DNA of 64,000 nucleotides from Anthoceros angustus (taxonomy: Eukaryota > Streptophyta > Anthocerotopsida > Anthocerotales > Anthocerotaceae): the NCBI GenBank assembly GCA_010909165.1, contig MU008181.1:496001-560000 (forward strand), written 5' to 3'. The notes under the pieces were generated by a model. It saw only the letters and a list, made by a program, of their open reading frames with translations. It ran no database searches and was not told where the DNA came from. Both the position numbers and the translations under genes were made by a program. Below, one piece after another: positions 1-10,999 of the stretch (its first letter is position 1; each line of letters starts with the position of its first letter).

Positions 1-16
1 AACAGAATGAGCTAAC

Positions 17-2177
17 CTGGTGCAGAAGCTCCCCATCAACAGGACGACTGCTCAGCAGCAACAAAACGAAATCCTGAAGCACACCGCAGGATGAGGCCTC
101 AGCAATCCGTCAACAGTCAACAATGTCCTGTTCAACCATTCAAGTTTTTCTGACCTTAAAGCGCATACGAAGAAAGTTATCTTCTGAAAACCATGATGAA
201 TCCAGGAATGGAACGTTAGGCTTGGCGGCCGCTCCGACAGCATCTGGCTCCAGACTGAGCTTCAGTTGCCAATACAGCACAACCAGAAACTGCAGGATGC
301 AAGATCCGTAAGATATTAGGTGTGCCGCTTGCTACAAGCCCTGCTCACATACTGTGCAATTTCTGCGTACTGAGGACAAGGCCAAATACCTTACTGAACA
401 ACACCGTTCGCATGTGTAAAGGCTGCAAGTGACATAAGACAAATTCAGCGGCAGAGCAGGTAACACGCAGCCCCATAAGCTACCAACTTCAGAAACGTGC
501 AGTGCGTGTGAAGAACAATAACCGAAACCAAACAACAACGGCAGCTTACTGCTGCTTCACAGCTCAGCATGAGGTTGATGAGCTCTTTCCACTGGCGAAA
601 ACCTTCAAGCGATTGCCCCATCTACAAACTCCGGATTGTTGACATGAGATGACTTCGCCTTCAAAATGCTGGAGCTGCTCAACCACGTGATATAGTTTCT
701 GGGACTCACCAGAAAGGCCACAAAGGAGAATTGCAATTCCCCCAAAAGCAGATTCTCATTATCCTTGAAGTGCTGATGCAACAAACTCTCCAAAGCTGTG
801 CTCTGAATATACCATTAAGCAGCTGATAGAGCACTGCGGCCAGAACCCCTCCAACCGCAGGATTTACTGATCATTTAAACAAGACACCACACACGCTACA
901 TGAAGAAAGGTTTACCTTGTCCAAATTTAAGGCTGTTAACTCAGAGGCAGACAATCCGGCCCTCTTTACAAGCTGTGGCAGGGGTGTGTAAAAGCATCGC
1001 CCGGTACCCTTCCCTTGAGAAGTCTCCACTTCTGATGAGGCCGTGGCAACATGTTCTTCACTGGAGCAAACGGTCCTTTGAAGCTCAATCTGCTTCATGA
1101 GCTTCCTCTCAGCAGGGCTTGCAAGATAATTCTCTGCAACGTGAGCCTCTGCCAGGATGCTGATGTTTCCCCCAATAGGCTCTGTCCACACAGGTTCCCA
1201 GTCAGAGATGAGCGCATAACAAAGATTTCATGACTAGAACCCATGAATGGATCATGGCACCAGCTCACCTAGACGGCTGATGACATCAGCCGTGATGTAG
1301 TTTGTGAGGTGTTCCCAGGATCCGAAGTGATGAATGTCATAAGCTCCAAGATGCTTGTCAAAATCAAAGTTTCGAACGCCTTGCACAAAGCGCTCCTCCT
1401 GAGAAAGTTATCTGCACTCTCCAAGTCAATTGAGGCACGAGCAAAACCGATTGACGCAAGCCCACTTTCAAATTCACAGGGTTGAGTAGTCCTTCACCTC
1501 ACTGCTATCCGAAACTCTGATGAGGGTCTCAGTCTCTGGATCCCATCTTCGGACTATCACCTGCATGCAATCATCTCCATAACAAAATGTTGCAGCCCAT
1601 TCCCAGACATTCCTGATACCGGCAGACAATGCAAAACCAGCCTATCAACCACAACGAGCCATCCAATATCCGACCTGCGAAGTACTGAGGTGCAGAAAAA
1701 ATCCAGTAACCGGCGAAGCATCATGTCCATGTCTGTCGACACAACCGTTAGCACACTGCAATTTTCTTAAGCATCCAACAAGACCAAAGAGTTATCTGCT
1801 AGCTGCTGAAATTGGTGAACTTACTTGCTGCTGGAACTGTAGTACACAAAGTGAGGACCAGGAGGAAGCATCTTCACTCCTTGGAAGTTGGGTCCAAGAG
1901 CAAACATCTACGATAACATAGAAGTAAGCCTCCCAACCCCCTCAAGCAAGTGGCGCAACCCAGGCATCCTGGCCCGTCAACAGGAACAAAGAAAGAAAGA
2001 AAGAAAGAAAGAAAGAAAAAGGAGGAGACACCCAACCTTCATGTCAATCCCCAACATCGTTGTGGGGGGCACACCCAGCAGCAGGAAGGAACCCCCGGCC
2101 TTGGTCAATTCCAAGGCCCTCTCTGGATCCAAGTGCACACCGTAAGGTGGCTGGTCGGAACCTGCCATTTTCACCAC
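17..2177 (-). CDS. AAR2: AAR2-like U5 snRNP assembly factor (3' end outside window)
   Basis: AAR2 binds Prp8 and helps assemble the U5 snRNP in spliceosome biogenesis. I read 11 exons with matching phases: 2168-2037, 1907-1825, 1732-1675, 1560-1498, 1398-1269, 1181-916, 802-710, 621-550, 422-390, 289-155 and 73-17, giving about 374 residues so far; the C-terminus lies left of the window. Family signatures seen are MFALGPNFQGVKMLPPGPHF in exon 2, VIVRRWDP in exon 4, LEPIGGNISI across exons 5-6, LTALNLDK in exon 6, NLLLGELQFSFVAFL in exon 7 and FLDSSWFSEDNFL in exon 10. The start is the ATG at 2168; an in-frame ATG at 2177 is possible. All introns are short and GT-AG. Identification rests on recalled AAR2 sequence; no search was run. 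Confidence 0.9.
1988..2019. repeat. GAAA microsatellite in AAR2 intron 1
   Basis: About eight GAAA units lie in the first AAR2 intron. On the AAR2 sense strand this is a TTTC tract. Confidence 0.9.
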
Positions 2178-2303
2178 TTCGCCACAAATGAAAGTTTCCT
2201 AGGGTTCTTAAACCCTGGGTTCTTAAACCTTGGGTTCTTAAACCCTGGGTTCCTTCATAAACCCTACCCGGTTTAGAACTATCTCCAGGGCCGAAGTGGG
2301 GCG
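2178..2303. promoter_or_regulatory. Bidirectional AAR2/RPA43 promoter with telo-box
   Basis: Only 126 bp separate the divergent start codons. The stretch has a perfect telo-box, AAACCCTA, at 2259-2266, about 40 bp upstream of the RPA43 ATG, plus three 15-bp units at 2202-2246 that each carry GGGTT and AAACC arms. Telo-boxes are known plant promoter elements of ribosome-biogenesis and translation genes, which suits an RNA polymerase I subunit. Joint control of both genes is inferred from the spacing. Confidence 0.7.
2202..2246. repeat. 15-bp tandem repeat of telomere-like motif, 3 copies
   Basis: Three head-to-tail units of GGGTTCTTAAACCCT (the second has one substitution) occupy most of the shared promoter. 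Each unit is a short palindrome, so both genes see the same motif. Confidence 0.85.
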
Positions 2304-3545
2304 ATGTCGGGGTCCCAAGCTGGGGCATCCTCGACGGCTGAACATCTGAAGGTGGTGTCAGCCAAGTTTGGGACCTGTTTGCACCCGTCGCGCGGCGCCA
2401 ACGTGAAGCTGGGCGTCGCTGAAACTCTCAATTCACTACTATTCAAGTAAGAACGTGATTGCCAGCGATCGTTGTGCTTTCGCAGTCCGAAGCGAATTCT
2501 CACCATCTTGCCATGCAGATATACCGAAGAGTTTGATGGAGTTGTGCTGGCGTATCTGCATCCCAAGCTTGTAGGGCGTACTGGCAAAATTCTCGACGGG
2601 CTTTACCCTTACTTCCATGTGGAGATAGCAGCCAAATTGCTGTTGTTTTGTCCCAAATCTGGAATGAAGCTAGGTGAATGGGCTTGAGGTCATGCCTTTC
2701 CTGATCAGTCCTGTTTTCCTTCGATTCTCTTGCTGTGATAATGAACTGTGCGCTGAGCAATGAGGTGCTTATTGTATGGTGCAGATGGGAAGGTAAACAA
2801 GCTGGGAAAGGACCATCTAGGTGTTTTGGTTTTGAACATCTTCAATGCGTCAATTGCGGTAGCTGACATCAGAGATGACCTCCAGTACCAGGGCCCGGTA
2901 CTGCATATGCTTCTTTTGCGACGCAGGTTGTCATTTTTAGATTTCCCTTTGCTCTGACAGTATGATGACCAAATGCTGCATGCAGGAAGGTGATTCTGTA
3001 CCACACTCTCAAAGAGCCTGGTGCAGCAGGTCTGACAGAAGGCATGTCATTAGGCTTGGGAGTATTATCACCTTCACGGTGAAGAGGTGGGTTTCTCTGT
3101 CGCCCTTCATCTGTGCACGACAAGCAGGAAACATGATCTTCCTGTTCTGTTTTTCTAGCGTTTCTAATCTACGAGCCTGTGCAGTGTGCAGGAAGCGGAG
3201 CAGTCCATAGATATCACCGGTTCTCTGCAGTCCGAAAATACAGGATGTTCGTTGTGGCTGGCCTGCCGGTCCAAGCCTCAAAAACTGGTTCCTAATCGTG
3301 CGACAGCCAGCAGGTTGGTGGCGACTTTCACATATCCTCCGTTTCTTATCCCTTTCAGCTTGGAAGCTAGCTCCTCAGCCTTGCCTCTTTGTTCCCCAGG
3401 GTTACACAGAATGGTCAGCCTACGCACAAACCACACCTCGCAGTCACGAGCCTTGATGTCAAGAAGAGAGCAAGGGAGGGGGAAGTCGATGAGAATGCTG
3501 TTCAAAAGAATCACAAATTCAAGAGAAAAAAGCATTGAGCGTTGA
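2304..3545 (+). CDS. RPA43: DNA-directed RNA polymerase I subunit RPA43-like
   Basis: RPA43 is the Rpb7-like stalk subunit of RNA polymerase I, which transcribes rRNA in the nucleolus. Exons by splice signals and phase: 2304-2446, 2519-2673, 2785-2897, 2986-3086 and 3185 onward. Diagnostic segments are LLFK joined to YTEEFDGVVLAYLHPK (exons 1-2), LDGLYPYFHVEIAAKLLLF (exon 2), GKVNKLGKDHLGVLVLNIFN and ADIRDDLQY (exon 3), HVIRLGSIITFTVK (exon 4) and DITGSLQSENTGC (exon 5). The conserved part ends near 3260. The frame stays open to a TGA at 3543-3545, but this 90-residue tail has no family support and an unseen intron or earlier end is possible. It is divergent from AAR2. Confidence 0.87.
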
Positions 3546-3607
3546 AGACCTTGACTTAGACGTAGGTGCATCATTTGATTCTTTGCTATGGCTGGTGAAT
3601 GTAACAC
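3278..3607 (-). CDS. Unrecognised 109-aa ORF antisense to RPA43 3' region
   Basis: The reading frame ends with a charged, protein-like stretch (GEQRGKAEELASKLKG, then GYVKVATNLLAVARLGTSF and a stop). A good acceptor (pyrimidine run then AACAG) lies just upstream near 3512, so it could be a terminal exon. It overlaps the uncertain tail of RPA43 exon 5; only one of the two is likely to be real. No family recognised. Confidence 0.25.
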   Translation of the reverse strand: MLHSPAIAKNQMMHLRLSQGLQRSMLFSLEFVILLNSILIDFPLPCSLLDIKARDCEVWFVRRLTILCNPGEQRGKAEELASKLKGIRNGGYVKVATNLLAVARLGTSF

Positions 3608-3935
3608 ACGTCGTGAAAGAACACGACTCTGTTATTTATTTAAAATGGTTATCACTCCTGAACGGACTGCAACCATAGAAGATACTGGGGAGGTACTCGC
3701 TGAATTCGGTGAATACCAAAACACTTGAGAATTCGAAGCTGACGCAATCAGCGGCCTGTTGATAAGCTCGCCTTCACTTCAGTGAGGTTCAGCGTGGAGT
3801 GTACTTGATTAGGGCAGCTACGTTTCGTATGAAAATAACGAAACGTTTATATTCCAAGGGCCTTCCCTTACGGAAATCGTTGTTTCGCCTCGCTCCACTT
3901 GTCGTCCGCGCTTGTTCTTGCCAGTTGTTGTGGAA
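3546..3935. other. Upstream region of the GH95 gene
   Basis: This holds the presumed promoter and 5' UTR of the fucosidase gene. I see no clear TATA box, repeat or ORF worth naming. Confidence 0.4.
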
Positions 3936-6900
3936 ATGGAGGCCGACTTCGACTTGATCGACGACGAATGGGTGCTTGCGCAAGATGTAGGAGGCTCAGG
4001 AGAATTTTCTAGTGCTCTCCAGGATGAGCCGAAAATCCAATTTTTTGAGCCTGCTGTGTTCTGGACAGAGGCCTTGCCTGTGGGGAATGGAAAGCTTGGA
4101 GCCATGGTGTTTGGTGGTGTGGAATCCGAGCTTCTTCAGCTTAATGGTATCTGTACCCTCTGTTTTTTTCCATTGCTGGTTTCTGGTGTGCGAAAGTGGA
4201 ACTGAACGCAATAAACTGAGACTGCCACTGAGTGTGCAGAGGACAGTCTTTGGTCTGGGGGCCCCAGGGACTGGGACAACCCCAGGGCAGCTGAACTGTT
4301 ACCTCAAGTAAGGAGTCTAGTGTGGGGAGGACGCTACGCAGAGGCCTCATCGTTGTCCCGCCAAATGTTGGGACCATATGCCCAGGTGATCTTTACTGCT
4401 GCAGTTGTCCACGAGGTCAAGCACCTTGCTCAGTACTATTGGCTTCCACTGAGTTTCTGTGAGTTGTCCTGCTTCGCATTTCGTTCACCCAATGTCAGTC
4501 CTGATGAACAACAGGTGTACCAACCAATGGCTGATTTGAGGCTGACCTTTGAGCACCGGGGATACGACACTAGCAGCTATTGTAGAGACCTGGACCTAAA
4601 CAAGGCAGTAGTGTCCACCGTCTACCATGTCGACGCCACATCCTTCACACGTGAGGTTTTCTGTTCTCGAGCTCATCAGGTTCTGGTAGTGAGGATCTCG
4701 ACAAGCAGCAGGAGTGCCTTAACCTTCCAGATAAACCTTGACAGCCAGCTACAGGAGATAAGAAGAGATCTGGGAGTGGATCGTTTCGTTCTGCAGGGCC
4801 GGTGTCCCGGACATGTTCCAGATCCGGGCTCTTATGGACCCTGTACGGGAGAGGGTGGGAATGACTTATCTAAAACCAGAGAACTAGGTATGGCTTTTGC
4901 AGCAATTCTGGAGGTGCGAGTCAGTGAGAGAGGACAAATACGAGTGGACAACGATCATACTCTTAGAGTAGAAACAGCAGACTGGGCTGTTTTGCTGATA
5001 GCTGCAGCTTCCTCTTTTGCTGGGCCTTTGCAGGATCCTGTCACTGCAGGCAGGGACCCTGTTGCAGCTTCCTTGGAGGTGCTCAATGCCTTGCACGGTG
5101 TTTCCTTTCATGAGATTCTTTCGTCCCACCTGGCAGACTATCAGCCACTCTTCAAACGTGTTTGTCTTTCCCTCTCCAAATCAAGCGTTCTCATGCCCTC
5201 GAACGACAAAGCTCCTGCTGGAACAGGAAGGCTGCAAACTCGAAAAGCTTCCACGAAAGAGAGGATTCAAGCGTTTAACCAGAATGAAGATCCAGCTTTG
5301 GTGGTTTTGCTGTTCCAGTTTGGCCGATATTTGTTGCTTGCATCTTCGAGACCTGGCAGCTTTGTTGCCAATCTGCAGGGACTGTGGAACAAGGATTTGT
5401 TACCTTCTTGGAGGTGGGCTGTATTTATACTGCTGGAACATTTAGCTCCTCTTGATGGCCTCAGCTCTCTGGTATAGACCAATGACAAACTTCCGCTTGT
5501 CATAGGTGTGTACCTCATTTGAACATCAACCTGGAAATGAATTACTGGCCAGCCGAAACCTGCAACCTTTCAGAATGCCACGAGCCCCTGTTCGATCTGG
5601 TCTCTTCACTAGCTATAGCTGGCAGCACTACTGCCAAGGTATGTGGTGCAACGTACTGGTTGCAAGACCTTGATTGGACCCTTTTACAACCGTTCCTGCA
5701 ATGTGAACTGCAGGTAAATTATGGGATGAGTGGGTGGGTTTGCCATCACAATGCAGATATCTGGGCACAGACGGCACCTGTTGGAGGTGATCCGGTCTGG
5801 GCACTTTGGCCCATGGGCGGAGCTTGGTTATCGCTGCATCTCTGGGAGCATTATGCTTTCTCCTTAGACAAAGTAAGCATCTCTTTGTTTAGTGAAGTTC
5901 TGCTCGTGTTAAAAGAATTCCAACAGGGTTTTGTCTTCATATGCAGACTTTTCTTGAGAGAAGGGCGTATCCACTGCTGAAGAGCTGTTCGGAATTCCTC
6001 CTGGACTGGCTTGTAGAGGATGGTGAAGGCCATCTTGTCACCAACCCATCAACATCTCCAGAGCATTACTTCATTGCCCCATCAGGTGAAGAAGCATGTG
6101 TGACCTATGCTACGGCCATGGATATGGCCATCATTTGGGAGGTATTTTCTGCTGTTACTTCAGCAGCTCAGGTATGGCTTTTGAGTTGTAAACTTCATTC
6201 CTGATTCTTCCTTGCAGGGGGTGAAGGATATAGCCTTACTTGCTTCTCTGTGTGCTGCACAGGAACTCGGAAACATGGATGACCACTTCTTAGGACGAGT
6301 GAGAGATGCACAACAGCGGCTACTAAGACCCAAAATAGGGGAGAACGGTTTGCTACTGGAATGGGTGGGCAATGGTCATGAGCTGGCGTACCAGTAAGTA
6401 AAATTGCTGCTTGAAGGAACAGCTTGATCTAAACGGAAAGTGATGTCATCGTGCCACAGCCCGAGGAGTATGGCGACACAGAGGAACATCACAGGCACAT
6501 GTCGCACCTGTTTGGCCTTTTTCCAGGCCACTCCATCACGCTTGACAGCAGTCCTGAGCTGTGCAAAGCGGCTGTTCAGAGCATCATCAAGAGAGGTGAG
6601 TACACTATTGTCAGCTTTGATCTTAATATCACCAGGCGTTTTATTTTGGACTCAGCACACCAGAGTATAATGTCAGGAGAAGCGGGACCAGGATGGTCAA
6701 TGGCATGGAAGATAGCACTATGGGCACGCCTGTGTGAAGCTGACCGTGCTTTCAGTATGGTCAAAAGAATGTACAAGTTGATTGATGCTGCAGAAACAAG
6801 AGAGCTATTTGATGGTGGGGGCCTTTATGCAAACCTCTTCAATGCACATCCTCCATTCCAAATCGATGGAAACTTTGGGTGAGATCAACTATATATTGCC

Positions 6901-7344
6901 CCTAGCTAGCTTCAACCATTAAAAGCCTGCATGTAAATCGAGGGACTAAGCATTGGCTCGTGTCTGCGTAGGTTTACAGCTGGGATTGCCGAGATGCTGC
7001 TGCAAAGTGACAGATTCTACATCCATCTTCTTCCTGCATTACCCCACGTCTGGCTATCAGGTCATGTGTCTGGTCTTCGGGCCAGAGGCGCCGCAACTGT
7101 GGCCATGAGTTGGGAGAACGGGCTCCTTCTGAGAGTCACTTTGGAGATTGGAGAGGGAGGGTCAAGGGAGAGGGAGATACGGTACCTCTCAAGGAGAGTC
7201 TTGCTGGTCGTAAAAGAAAAGGGAACGTACACTCTTGATGGTCGTTTGAGTCTCATGGAGACAAAGGCTTCCATAGCAGAACCTTTAAAGATGGGAAATC
7301 TCAAATTGGGCACTAAATGCTGTGCCCAACGCTCACATCAGTAA
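3936..7344 (+). CDS. FUC95A: GH95 alpha-L-fucosidase (plant FUC95A/AXY8 type), complete
   Basis: GH95 enzymes remove alpha-1,2-linked fucose by inversion; the plant member acts in the apoplast on xyloglucan. Ten exons keep phase throughout: 3936-4146, 4240-4385, 4515-5413, 5506-5638, 5714-5872, 5947-6171, 6218-6393, 6441-6595, 6677-6878 and 6972-7344, about 892 residues (plant homologues are about 840). Family blocks: EDSLWSGGPRDWDNP, HLNINLEMNYWP (the Asn pair of the active site), WALWPMGGAW, NPSTSPEHYF (candidate general-acid Glu), HHRHMSHLFGLFPG and PPFQIDGNFG (catalytic Asp). All catalytic motifs look intact. The ATG at 3936 gives MEADFDLIDDEW; an in-frame ATG at 3912 is the alternative. 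No obvious signal peptide follows either start. Confidence 0.93.
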
Positions 7345-7484
7345 GGGGTCCTTACGACTGCCAGTTGTCAGGTCACTTTAGGGCCAAGTGGACAGTTCAG
7401 TTTCGAAGTGGACAATTTAATTTTATTTGAATTTCCACCTAAACTGGCCAGGATGAATGGTTTCCATGCGTCGTTTAGCTCGTT
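7345..7484. other. 3' flank of GH95
   Basis: Presumed 3' UTR and spacer. Two short GTGGACA..TT repeats are visible but no gene. Confidence 0.3.
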
Positions 7485-7629
7485 TCAATGCTGACCTGGC
7501 TGGAATTCAATGCTAACCTGGCTGAAATTAATGCTGACCTGGCGGAGATTCAATGCTGACCTGGCTAATCAATGCTGACGTGGCTGAACTTAATGCTGAC
7601 CTGGTTGGATTTCAATGCTGACCTGGCTA
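7485..7629. repeat. 19-22-bp minisatellite, about 7 units
   Basis: Imperfect tandem units built on CAATGCTGACCTGGCTG are spaced 19-22 bp apart with small differences between copies. Confidence 0.9.
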
Positions 7630-7883
7630 GTAAGCTGGGTGGAACTGAACCGAAGAAGCCGAAGTGGCCGAACTGAACTCCCAAAGTGGCTGAACTGAGC
7701 TCCCGAACTGGCAGTGCGGAATCGTCCTAACCGGCGCCGATGGTGACCAAGATGGCAGAGCACAGCAACGCGGTGAGCGCGGCGAGGTGGTGATCGCGAG
7801 AGTGTGGCCCCTCTGCAGGGACTGCCCTCCTCTCCCCGTTCCCTGGCCTGCACGTCTCCGACGCCTCCCCCTCCCCAACCACT

Positions 7884-8252
7884 ATGGCCCAAGCTGGCCA
7901 CCCATCGTCATCCCAGAGCTCCACAGCCGCGGAGGCGCAGACGTGGAAGAAGTTCACAGCTGAAGTGGAAAAGATTTTGCGATCCACCTTCGACGACGCC
8001 TGGGACTTGCGGCTCCTCCCCCCTCGTTACCCAGCCCCCAGTGAGGCGGACGTTCGGAGGTGGTTTAAAAGAATGCCCACCAGGCGCGCGCATCTCTTGG
8101 TGAAGACACGGCTTCAGGAGATGGGGCAATGTGCAGATGAGATTGAGCTAATGCAGGGTGGCCGGCTGTCCCCTGAGTTTCAACCCTGGCTAGCTGATCA
8201 GCGTAGGACCATCCTCATGATGCTCGCAGTGATGGAGGAGGTATTGCGTTGA
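7884..8252 (+). CDS. Hypothetical 122-aa protein
   Basis: The ATG follows a C-rich stretch and opens a GC-rich frame with Ala/Ser-rich residues 1-20, then a likely helical region with TWKKFTAEVEKILRSTFDDA and RRWFKRMPTRRAHLLVKTRL. The composition looks coding but I recognise no family. A possible donor (GAG then GTATTG) lies 12 bases before the stop, and a long pyrimidine tract follows, so it may be a first exon. Confidence 0.4.
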   Translation: MAQAGHPSSSQSSTAAEAQTWKKFTAEVEKILRSTFDDAWDLRLLPPRYPAPSEADVRRWFKRMPTRRAHLLVKTRLQEMGQCADEIELMQGGRLSPEFQPWLADQRRTILMMLAVMEEVLR

Positions 8253-8282
8253 GCTATGTCCGGGTGTTATCTCACAGGTTGT

Positions 8283-8405
8283 GTCTTCTTCTACTTTTCT
8301 TCCTCTTCTTCTACTTATTTTTCTTCTTTTTCCTCCGCTTCCTCTTTCTCTGTTCCTGCTCCTCTTCACCCTCCCACTTCGGCCTCCTCCACTTCTTCCT
8401 CCTCG
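8283..8405. repeat. Polypyrimidine (TTC/CTT)n tract
   Basis: About 120 bases are almost all C and T on the plus strand (TTCTTCTTCC-type units). It sits directly before a PPR-like fragment, where it could also act as the pyrimidine tract of an acceptor. Confidence 0.85.
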
Positions 8406-8709
8406 TCGTCAACAAGTTGTGTCAACAGGGGCATCTGGTAGAGGCTGTTGATGCTTTGGGAGACATGGTGCAGACGGGGTGTGGACGTTTCGGCTCGTTT
8501 TGTAGTGTTTTGAAGAAATGTGTAGTGAAAAAAGATGTTGTGGGGCGCCGTGTGCTTGCTTTAACGGTGTGAAAGGGGTACGAGACGAAAACCAAACTCG
8601 GCGGATGTATGCTTCCCATAGCAGAATTAGAAGCGATGGATGTGCTCATCGGGGTTACAGAACCAGATACCTTCATGTGGTTCTCCTTGATTTCGGCTCA
8701 TGTTTTATA
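8404..8709 (+). pseudogene. PPR protein relic
   Basis: The frame reads LCQQGHLVEAVDALGDM, CSVLKKCVVKKDVVGRRV and, after a stop at 8570, GYETKTKLGGCML and EPDTFMWFSLISAH. This is the P-L-S rhythm of plant organellar RNA-editing PPR proteins (EA..L..M, then S.LK.C, then W..LISA). Stops after about 55 and 100 residues and the absence of further repeats mark it as a fragment. Confidence 0.55.
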
Positions 8710-9075
8710 AACAGGGACAGGACAAGCGGGCGGCAAACACATGGCCATGGGCCTTCACCTCTAATGTGCGCATGGACCGATTGGTCGGTCCTGTTTGCAC
8801 ATTCTCTTTCTAACCACTTGTATGAACAGGGAAGGGAAGCCTGGCTGTGAACCATTAACACTTTCGTGCTTAACACTCTCCCCAAAAACATGTTTGTTGT
8901 CCAGCCTTCTGCACTTCGAGCATGTTATGAAAAACTGTGGAAGTTCAAGTGAGTCAGGTGTGCAGATGAAAACTCCTCAGGTACCATGAAAACCAAAGTT
9001 GAACCATCTAGATCAAACCCGGGCCAGTCTGCTTTGCTATGAAGTTATCATCCTCAAACTTGCTACCATATATGC
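8710..9075. other. Spacer without recognisable content
   Basis: Short ORFs only. No repeat, RNA gene or protein similarity seen. Confidence 0.3.
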
Positions 9076-9440
9076 TCACACATCCACTGCCGTCTTCCTG
9101 TAAGCAATACCGCAGAAAGCTCGTAATGACATTTCTGGATATTCAGCGGACACAACGATGGGAGACAGCGCTGTTTCGTCGAGGTTGAGGAGATGAACCA
9201 GATTCATGGCAGAAATTATTGCTGCCGATCCAGCCCCGGTTGCTGAGCCTGCACAAAGAGAAAAACAACGACAACCAAATGACAGGACAGGGAAGGAAGC
9301 AAGCAGCTGGCGAGAAGAGAGCAGTTCGTGAGCAAGTGGAGACTGTACCTGCACCATAAGTTGAAGGGAGGAGGGGATAGCCATTTCCAAGTGCACATTT
9401 GTTGGAAGCTGAGTTCTGCACTCTGCAAGATCAGAGAGAG
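9076..9440 (-). CDS. Possible exons of an unrecognised gene
   Basis: Two stretches bounded by plausible splice sites look coding: about 9431-9352 (acceptor TTGCAG, donor GGTGCAG/GTACAG) and about 9248-9080 (acceptor TTTGTGCAG). The second contains [18 protein letters not shown] and [20 protein letters not shown], then a stop. I could not assign a family. They could be the 3' exons of a gene beginning further right, or decayed sequence. Confidence 0.25.
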
Positions 9441-9484
9441 CAACATGAAAAGCTCATGGCAGACGTAGTAGCCAGCAATATTAA

Positions 9485-9860
9485 CGCTGGGCGAGAAAGA
9501 GCTGAGCAAATATATCAACTGGTCTCTGAGCGTCTTCCATGCTGAGGCACTTTGCAAACATGTTCACCAGACTGTTGGCCACAAGCACGCAGATTCATGT
9601 CTTCGATGCTGCCGCACTTCTCACTAAAGATATATTCACCACAATGCTGGCCACAAGCACATCAGCTTGACGATTTCCTTTTTAGATTTCTGCATGAATC
9701 TGCTTCCACTTAGTCAATTGGAGGGCCACACTCGCACATGCCTGAAACCCAGGCTCACCAAAGTCACAGAATCGGCTACAGCCCTACCCTCTGCTGACAT
9801 CGCACAGGATAGACGAATGGCTTCCTGCCCCATGCTCTGCTGGGTGTGCAGGCCCTTCAT
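9485..9860 (-). pseudogene. PPR protein relic with internal duplication
   Basis: Reading leftward: GQEAIRLSCAMSAEG, then ADSVTLVSL, then LTKWKQIHAEI, a stop, KGNRQADVLVASIVVNI, a frame change, then VLVANSLVNMFAKCLSMEDA. These are consecutive PLS-class PPR motif pieces (EA..L...M..EG, QIHA.I, N.LVNM.AKC.S.EDA). The last piece exists twice about 75 bp apart (both contain GGCCACAAGCAC on the plus strand), so part of the repeat was tandemly copied. Stops and shifts make it non-functional. Confidence 0.6.
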
Positions 9861-10507
9861 GGGTGCCTGCCACCCATATATGACATCGCATATAATAAAC
9901 AAGCAATTCGTACAAAGGGAACGGACTCGAGAATCCTGTTCAGCATGCATCATCAAACATTCACATGAGTTGTATTGCTGAACACCAGTGAAACACACTG
10001 ATCACCCTACAAAGTATGGATGTGGTATCACTTCCATGGAATAATTCAACCAAAACCTCGAAACAAGCAGATGATCGGCAGTAGTCTGAAAAATCTGATG
10101 CGTCAAGAGCCGCGAGTGAAATATCCACAAACATGACAAAGAACGACGACCATGTCTTCGCGTCTGTTCACCCACAGTTCATCGTTCACACCTTACACAC
10201 TGCGATCAAACACGGTGACAACTTACAGCAGACTTGTAATCTTGCTCAATCGGGCTATACTCATCAGAAGACGTCTTACAAGCTTAAGGACCTTCTCTCT
10301 CTGGTAGGGCCGGAGCCTTCACCCTCTCTCTGACCTGTCCAGATATACATGCCCCACGTAGCTGATCTCCTCACTGTTATGTGCCAGGTGTATGTTAACT
10401 GGACTTGGATAATCTCTCAACGCTTGTACAGAAGCATGGACCATCAATTTCCAGATTCTCGCAGTCCGATTCAAACACCTGCAAATTCGTTCACCGGTTG
10501 GCGAATT
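9861..10507. other. Spacer without recognisable content
   Basis: Only short ORFs on both strands. No convincing homology. Confidence 0.3.
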
Positions 10508-10993
10508 TCACGTTCCTGAATACCCACGATTCCCCGGCGCACGGCGGCTGGAGTTGAAAGAAATCCAGCTTGGGAGCGGGCCACGCAGATGGCGAGAGTA
10601 ATCATGTGGTGCGCGAGTTGGAACAACGGCTCTCTTAACTGGACGCACAGGCGGCGCGGCTTGAGCTGGAACAGGCGCTGCAGGAGTTGCAAACGCTGAT
10701 GATACCTTGGTCCAAAGTCGCTGCAGAAGGGAAGGAGTTCCCTGCATCTTCCTTGGTTTCAAGTAGGCCTGAGCTGCCTTCTCTACCAAATTGTTGCTGA
10801 TACAAGGTCGCTGCACCTCCCAGGTGATTGGGTTCTGCCCATATGCAAACGGCCAGGCGATTATCATCCATCGGCCCTGATCCGCCGGCATCAGATCCCG
10901 GAGGCTGGTATAGGAAGCTGCAGATTCGGCTTGGAAGCTGATCACGTCAGCACACACAACCGCGGTCCTCCGCTGAAGCAGCTGCACAGCCAT
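10508..10993 (-). CDS. Hypothetical protein, about 161 aa (possibly 5' incomplete)
   Basis: A GC-rich frame with coding-like composition: DVISFQAESAASYTSLRDLM, then MIIAWPFAYGQNPITWEVQR, then an Ala/Pro-rich middle (AAPVPAQAAPPVRPVKRA) and a basic tail. The frame is open upstream of the ATG with EAWERTDL after a possible acceptor (TATCAAAG) near 11020, so this may be a 3' exon rather than a whole gene. No family recognised. Confidence 0.4.
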   Translation of the reverse strand: MAVQLLQRRTAVVCADVISFQAESAASYTSLRDLMPADQGRWMIIAWPFAYGQNPITWEVQRPCISNNLVEKAAQAYLKPRKMQGTPSLLQRLWTKVSSAFATPAAPVPAQAAPPVRPVKRAVVPTRAPHDYSRHLRGPLPSWISFNSSRRAPGNRGYSGT

Positions 10994-10999
10994 CAAATC

